Part shown: in pieces, positions 60,298 to 64,000 of the stretch
Layout: every line of letters begins with the position of its first letter
Position numbering within the stretch: position 1 is the first letter of the stretch
Position numbers and translations under genes: made by a program
Notes under the pieces: model-generated
The model's database searches: none
Seen by the model: the letters and a program-made list of their open reading frames with translations, nothing else
What the model was told of the DNA's origin: nothing
Assembly (NCBI GenBank): GCA_951812665.1
Contig: CATOST010000033.1
Location: 124,001 to 188,000 of the forward strand
Length of the DNA stretch: 64,000 nucleotides
DNA from: an uncultured Acidobacteriota bacterium
GTDB taxonomy: Bacteria; Acidobacteriota; UBA6911; RPQK01; JAJDTT01
Direction of reading: 5' to 3'

Positions 60298-61368
60298 TCA
60301 CCTCTGGGAGCGGATCAGCAGATAGAGAAACGTGGGGCCGCCCAGTAGAGCTGTCAGAACCCCCACCGGCAACTCCACCCCTCCAATGAGCCGGGACCGG
60401 ACCACGCAGTCACAGACGAGCAGGAACCCGCCGCCCACCAGGAACGAAGCCGCCATCACGAGTCGCTGATCGGTTCCCACCAGGCGGCGCACCATGTGCG
60501 GTACGATCAGACCCACGAAACCGATGGGCCCTACCGCCGAAACGACTCCGGCGACGGCCAGGGAGCCGAACACGAAGACCAGGATCCTGACCCGCCGGAC
60601 CGACACGCCTCGTCCCGCCGCATAATCGTCTCCCAGAGCCAAGGGATTGAGCTGGTGCGACAGCCAGACGATCACCGCCACGCCCGGCAGCACAAACGGG
60701 AGAATGCTCCAGAGGTCGCCCCAAACGTAAAGGGAGTTCAAACTTCCCATGAGCCAGTGGTCCAGCACATGCAGGTCATAGGGATTGGCGGCCTGATGTC
60801 GCAGCAACAGGATGAGAGCGCCGCAGATCAGGTTCACCGTGACCCCGGCCAGCAACAGGGTCGCCATGCTGAGGCGTCCGGCCAGTCTCGCGATGCCGTA
60901 GATCAGGACGATGTCCAGGACCGCCGCCAGGTAGGCGGCCACCTGAATCGGAGAAAAGGGCCCCCAGGTGAGCCCCGAACCGAATCCGATGATCGCGCAG
61001 AAGGCGCCGACGGCCGCCGCCGTGGAGACCCCCAGAGTCGACGGCGCCACCAGAGGATTGCGCAGGATCGCCTGCAGCGCCGCGCCGATCACCGCCAGTC
61101 CGGCGCCGGCTACGACACCCATCAAGGAACGGAGAATCCGATTGGCGACAATGCTCCGCAGGACCTGATTCTGATCCCTTTCGGGAAGCTCCTCCGGCAA
61201 GGGAGTCGTGAAGCCGTGCCGGAGCATAAGTTCCAGCCCGGACAGTGCGTCGACCTCTTCGGCTCCGAAGAACGGGGAGATCGCCAGAGCCGTGACCAGA
61301 AAGAGGGAGCACATGCCCAGGGTTCCCAGCAGATGGACCCTTCGACCGGTGGAGTCGTCCTTGATCAT
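60298..61368 (-). CDS. BtuC/FecCD-family ABC transporter permease
   Basis: The 356-residue protein has about ten membrane helices and the FecCD signatures: RILRSLMGVVAGAGLAVIGA, LQAILRNPLVAPSTLGVSTA, GRLSMATLLLAGVTVN, LGDDYAAGRGVSVRRVRIL and VGPIGFVGLIVPHMVRRLVG. It forms the inner-membrane channel for vitamin B12, heme or ferric siderophores. Its start overlaps the stop of the ATPase gene by four bases. The gene is the last of a minus-strand unit: TonB receptor, binding protein, ATPase, permease. Confidence 0.92.
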   Translation of the reverse strand: MIKDDSTGRRVHLLGTLGMCSLFLVTALAISPFFGAEEVDALSGLELMLRHGFTTPLPEELPERDQNQVLRSIVANRILRSLMGVVAGAGLAVIGAALQAILRNPLVAPSTLGVSTAAAVGAFCAIIGFGSGLTWGPFSPIQVAAYLAAVLDIVLIYGIARLAGRLSMATLLLAGVTVNLICGALILLLRHQAANPYDLHVLDHWLMGSLNSLYVWGDLWSILPFVLPGVAVIVWLSHQLNPLALGDDYAAGRGVSVRRVRILVFVFGSLAVAGVVSAVGPIGFVGLIVPHMVRRLVGTDQRLVMAASFLVGGGFLLVCDCVVRSRLIGGVELPVGVLTALLGGPTFLYLLIRSQR

Positions 61369-62252
61369 CTCGGGAGTTCCCGGGGGTCTTGAAACTGGGA
61401 ATCGGGCAGGACCACCGGAAGTCCGCTCTTGGCATCGCGGGTAACTTCAACGTCGCTGCCGTAGGATTCCGCCACCAGGGCCTGGGTCAACACCTGTTCG
61501 GGCCTGCCTTGGGCCCGGATCCTTCGGTCCGAGAGCAGGTAGATGACGTCAGCGAAACGGGAGGCCAGATTCAGGTCGTGGGTGATGCAGAGAATGCCCC
61601 TGCCGGCTTGGGCCAGCCGCTTGAGGCGCTGAGAGAACGTCGCCAGATGGTGGACGTCCAGCCCCTTCCCCGGTTCGTCCAGAAGCAAGAGCGAGCTTTG
61701 CTGGGCCAGGATCCCGGCCAGGAGAACCGCTTGCTGCTCGCCGCCGCTGAGCGATTCGAACACCCGATTCCTCAGCTGCGCCACTCCCATTCGTTCCAGC
61801 GCCCCGCCCACGATCTTCCGGTCCTGCTCACCGGGCAGGGTCCACCATCGCTGGTGGGGAAAGCGGCCCAGAAGGACCACTTCCTGCACGGTGTACCCCT
61901 CGGGAGGCAGGACCTCCTGAGGCAGATAGGCGACGGTCCGGGCCCGGGCCAGAGGAGACAGGCCGGCCAGATCCTGCGAGCGTTCTCCAAGACTCGACTG
62001 GAGTTGGACGATCCCCTGCGCCGGCTGCAACAGACCGGCCAGAATCTTCATCAGAGTGCTCTTTCCGGCCCCGTTGGGACCGATGAGCATGGTGAGCGCT
62101 CCCGGCTCGACCGACAGTCGCACATCCTCCAGCAATGACTCCTGCCCGGCGTAGCGGAAGGTCACCTCCTGCGCGGTCAGGGAGAATGGAGCGTCCAACG
62201 GTTCTCCAGGCCCTCTTCTCTCATTTCCCACGTTGTAAAAACCCCAAGTCAC
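61365..62252 (-). CDS. FecE/BtuD-family ABC transporter ATP-binding protein
   Basis: The 295-residue ATPase has a Walker A in IGPNGAGKSTLMKI, the signature LSGGEQQAVLLAGIL, Walker B LLLLDEPGKGLDVHH and a switch His in CITHDLNLASRFAD. The N-terminal ~25 residues precede the usual start of the fold (LTAQEVTFRYAGQ), so a downstream start is possible. It energises the FecCD-type permease encoded next, with which it overlaps by four bases. The binding-protein gene ends 25 nt before it. Confidence 0.93.
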   Translation of the reverse strand: MTWGFYNVGNERRGPGEPLDAPFSLTAQEVTFRYAGQESLLEDVRLSVEPGALTMLIGPNGAGKSTLMKILAGLLQPAQGIVQLQSSLGERSQDLAGLSPLARARTVAYLPQEVLPPEGYTVQEVVLLGRFPHQRWWTLPGEQDRKIVGGALERMGVAQLRNRVFESLSGGEQQAVLLAGILAQQSSLLLLDEPGKGLDVHHLATFSQRLKRLAQAGRGILCITHDLNLASRFADVIYLLSDRRIRAQGRPEQVLTQALVAESYGSDVEVTRDAKSGLPVVLPDSQFQDPRELPR

Positions 62253-62277
62253 AAATCACACATCGCAAACTGAAGCC

Positions 62278-63231
62278 CTACGTTCCTTCATGGATGGCCT
62301 GGGCGATCAGACGGGCGGCCTGGGGAAGGCGCGGACCGGAACGCATGAGAAAGCTTCCGTTCAGCACTCGGACCCGGCCGGCGCGGACCGCCGGCAGCGT
62401 GGGGTGCATCCGCCATTCCGCCAGGAACCCGTTTCTCACCTCCTCCGGAAGCTGGTCCCGGGAATCCAGTACCAGGATGACCTGAGGCCGGCGCACCAGA
62501 ACCGTCTCCAGGCTCACCATGGGCCATGCCTTTTCCACGTCGGCCGTGATGGAGCGTGCGCCTGCCAACTCGACCAACTCGGTCAGGAAGGAGCCCTTCC
62601 CCGCGGAGAACACCTGGTGGCTCTTGCTGCCCATCACCAGCAGGACATCGAGTCGAGGCCGACCGGCATAGTGTTGCCGAATCTCCTCCAACTCTCGCCG
62701 CAGGCGCGCGGCCACGGGCTCCCCGGCCCCGGAATTTCCAAAAGCATCAGCCAACCGGACAGGAACTTGGAGCACGTCCCGGACCGAGGTCGATTCCAGG
62801 GCCAGAAACCGGATTCGCTTTCGGCGCGCGATGCGCTCCAGCTTGAACCCCTTCCCCAGCGCCACGATCAGGTCGGGCCGGAGGGCCAGGATCTTCTCCA
62901 CGTTCGGTTCGATGGCGGTCCCGACCACGGGCAATCGGGCGGCCTCGGCCGGATGATCGCAGTAGGGCGACACCCCTACGATCCTGTCCTGCAAACCCAG
63001 GGAGAAGAGGAATTCCACAATGCTGGGGCCGTAGGCGATGACACGCCGGACCTCAGACTGCGGTTCCGAAGCAGGTGGAGGTCCGCCCGGACGACCGCTT
63101 CGTTCTGGCTCGCATCCCGCCAGCAGGAGCGTCGGCAAGAGAATCCGTACGCCTCGCCGGAATCGATTTGTCAGCACCTCGAATGTCCGCCCGGGGTCGG
63201 CCCCAATGGGGACCGCCGCCGCAGTCTCCAC
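62278..63231 (-). CDS. BtuF/FepB-like periplasmic binding lipoprotein
   Basis: The 317-residue protein has a signal with lipobox LLLAGC near residue 39 and a helical-backbone metal-receptor fold: RRVIAYGPSIVEFLFSLGLQ, VGVSPYCDHPAEAARLPVVG, EKILALRPDLIVALG and LVMGSKSHQVFSAGKGSF. It delivers corrinoid, heme or a siderophore to the adjacent FecCD permease. The YCDHP segment recalls cobalamin-type binding proteins, but this is weak. Its start abuts the stop of the TonB receptor gene (63232), so the four genes are one operon. Confidence 0.9.
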   Translation of the reverse strand: METAAAVPIGADPGRTFEVLTNRFRRGVRILLPTLLLAGCEPERSGRPGGPPPASEPQSEVRRVIAYGPSIVEFLFSLGLQDRIVGVSPYCDHPAEAARLPVVGTAIEPNVEKILALRPDLIVALGKGFKLERIARRKRIRFLALESTSVRDVLQVPVRLADAFGNSGAGEPVAARLRRELEEIRQHYAGRPRLDVLLVMGSKSHQVFSAGKGSFLTELVELAGARSITADVEKAWPMVSLETVLVRRPQVILVLDSRDQLPEEVRNGFLAEWRMHPTLPAVRAGRVRVLNGSFLMRSGPRLPQAARLIAQAIHEGT

Positions 63232-64000
63232 TTAGAGGATCGGTAAACGAATACCGACCCTGGCGTTGAACCTTGGAGAAGGATAGAAGGCCCGTTCCAC
63301 CGGAAATCCGCCCAGAACGCCGTACTCAGAATACTCCTGGTTCATGATGTTGTTGAAATCCGCGAACAGAGTAAAGCGGTCCCAGCGGTAGCTGATTCTC
63401 GAATTGAGCAGGAAGTTTCCGTCGTGCTTCCCGAAGCGGTTGCTCCAGTCGCTGTGAAAATATCTTGAGCCCACATAAGTCCCGTTGATGCTGGCGGTCA
63501 ACCTGGGCGTGATCTGGACGAAGAGCTCGGCCGCCAGCTTGTGCGCCGCCACGCCGGGAACCTGACGTCCGGTGTACTGGCCGTCTCGGACCCTCGTCCG
63601 CACGACGCTGTAGTTGCCCTTCAGAGTGGTGATTCCGCGGCTGATGCCGGACGAGAACTCCATTCCCCGTCTTCGAGTCCGGCCCTCGAAGTTCTCGTTG
63701 GCGCCGAATCCGAAGGCTCCGCCGGCGGGATTGTAGAAGATCTCCCGGTCGGCATCGATCTGGAAGAAGTTCAACTCCCCGAAGAAACTGCCGCCGAAAT
63801 AGTGCCGCAAGCCCGCCTCCAGCCCGTTGGACGCCTGGGGAGTGATGGCGCTGTCGATGGTGTTGGTGAAAAAGTTGAACATCTCGTTCAGAACCGGGTA
63901 ACGGAAGCTTCCGGAATAGCCGGCGTAGACGTACGTGTCGGGATTGAACCCGTAGTTGAGTCCCGTCGTGAAGACGTTCTGATCGTAACTGGCCTGGTCA
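63232..64000 (-). CDS. TonB-dependent receptor, C-terminal part (cut by window end)
   Basis: The minus-strand frame is open to the window edge; its last ~255 residues are seen. They show outer-membrane barrel strands: QNVFTTGLNYGFNPDTYVYA, FRYPVLNEMFNFFTN, LEAGLRHYFGGSFFGELNFF, FTLFADFNNIMNQEYSEYG and the final FNARVGIRLPIL. The NxxDxxY-like end and operon with a BtuCDF-type importer indicate a receptor for a corrinoid or iron chelate. The start, the plug and any riboswitch leader lie outside the window. Confidence 0.88.
   Translation of the reverse strand, partial: DQASYDQNVFTTGLNYGFNPDTYVYAGYSGSFRYPVLNEMFNFFTNTIDSAITPQASNGLEAGLRHYFGGSFFGELNFFQIDADREIFYNPAGGAFGFGANENFEGRTRRRGMEFSSGISRGITTLKGNYSVVRTRVRDGQYTGRQVPGVAAHKLAAELFVQITPRLTASINGTYVGSRYFHSDWSNRFGKHDGNFLLNSRISYRWDRFTLFADFNNIMNQEYSEYGVLGGFPVERAFYPSPRFNARVGIRLPIL

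Noticed and set aside
1-64000. CRISPR arrays
   Set aside because: No series of regularly spaced direct repeats was noticed and no cas-like gene is present.

Overview
The window is GC-rich, densely coded DNA from a Gram-negative bacterium. The best guess is an uncultured member of the Acidobacteriota (inference). The reasons are a 1.2-kb-residue Oar-type TonB receptor with a CarboxypepD_reg-like N-terminus, paired DUF1553/DUF1501 proteins, PQQ- and cytochrome-c-containing secreted beta-propellers, and many secreted propeller proteins of unknown substrate. These families are shared by Acidobacteriota and Planctomycetota; the Oar-type receptor tips the balance.

Layout. 0-5.2 kb: end of a gamma-glutamyltransferase, then a two-gene NAD-type formate dehydrogenase whose diaphorase subunit is a NuoE-NuoF fusion. 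5.2-11.4 kb: accessory oxidoreductases (two Ldh-family enzymes, two tandem PhyH dioxygenases, an SDR, a YbdK-like ligase), with a striking cluster of single-base frameshifts. 11.6-27.8 kb: RlpA lipoprotein, PQQ dehydrogenase with an inserted cytochrome c domain, a TIM-barrel lipoprotein, a pentaheme PA14 protein coupled to a propeller, a neutral ceramidase, an LLM-family oxidoreductase and a TonB receptor. 28.3-30.3 kb: a complete IS1634-like insertion sequence with 15-bp inverted ends and a 6-bp target duplication. 30.5-35.6 kb: aldehyde dehydrogenase, propeller, CBS protein, rhomboid, GNAT and tRNA-Arg(TCT). 36.2-38.1 kb: visibly more A/T-rich DNA with a translationally coupled HD-domain dNTPase plus YwgA-like protein, the best candidate for an under-described system. 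38.2-59 kb: porin, further propeller/sialidase/PQQ proteins, D-threonine-aldolase-like enzyme, aldo-keto reductase, DUF1501 and DUF1553, Oar-like receptor. 59.4-64 kb: SDR, then a BtuCDF-like ABC importer downstream of a TonB receptor that runs off the window.

Themes. (1) A four-member family of secreted GH32/GH43-like propellers with a shared C-terminal module is scattered through the window, one copy broken. Together with ceramidase, sialidase, PQQ and heme proteins and TonB receptors it suggests scavenging of complex glycans or glycolipids. (2) Several toxin-antitoxin modules are present but all look damaged: a HicA with a nonsense codon, an RHH antitoxin lacking its PIN toxin, an orphan HI1420-like antitoxin and a PIN stub. 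(3) Short dispersed palindromes and a pair of ~125-bp inverted repeats occupy intergenic DNA. Several frameshifts sit in homopolymers, so sequencing or assembly error must be excluded before calling pseudogenes.
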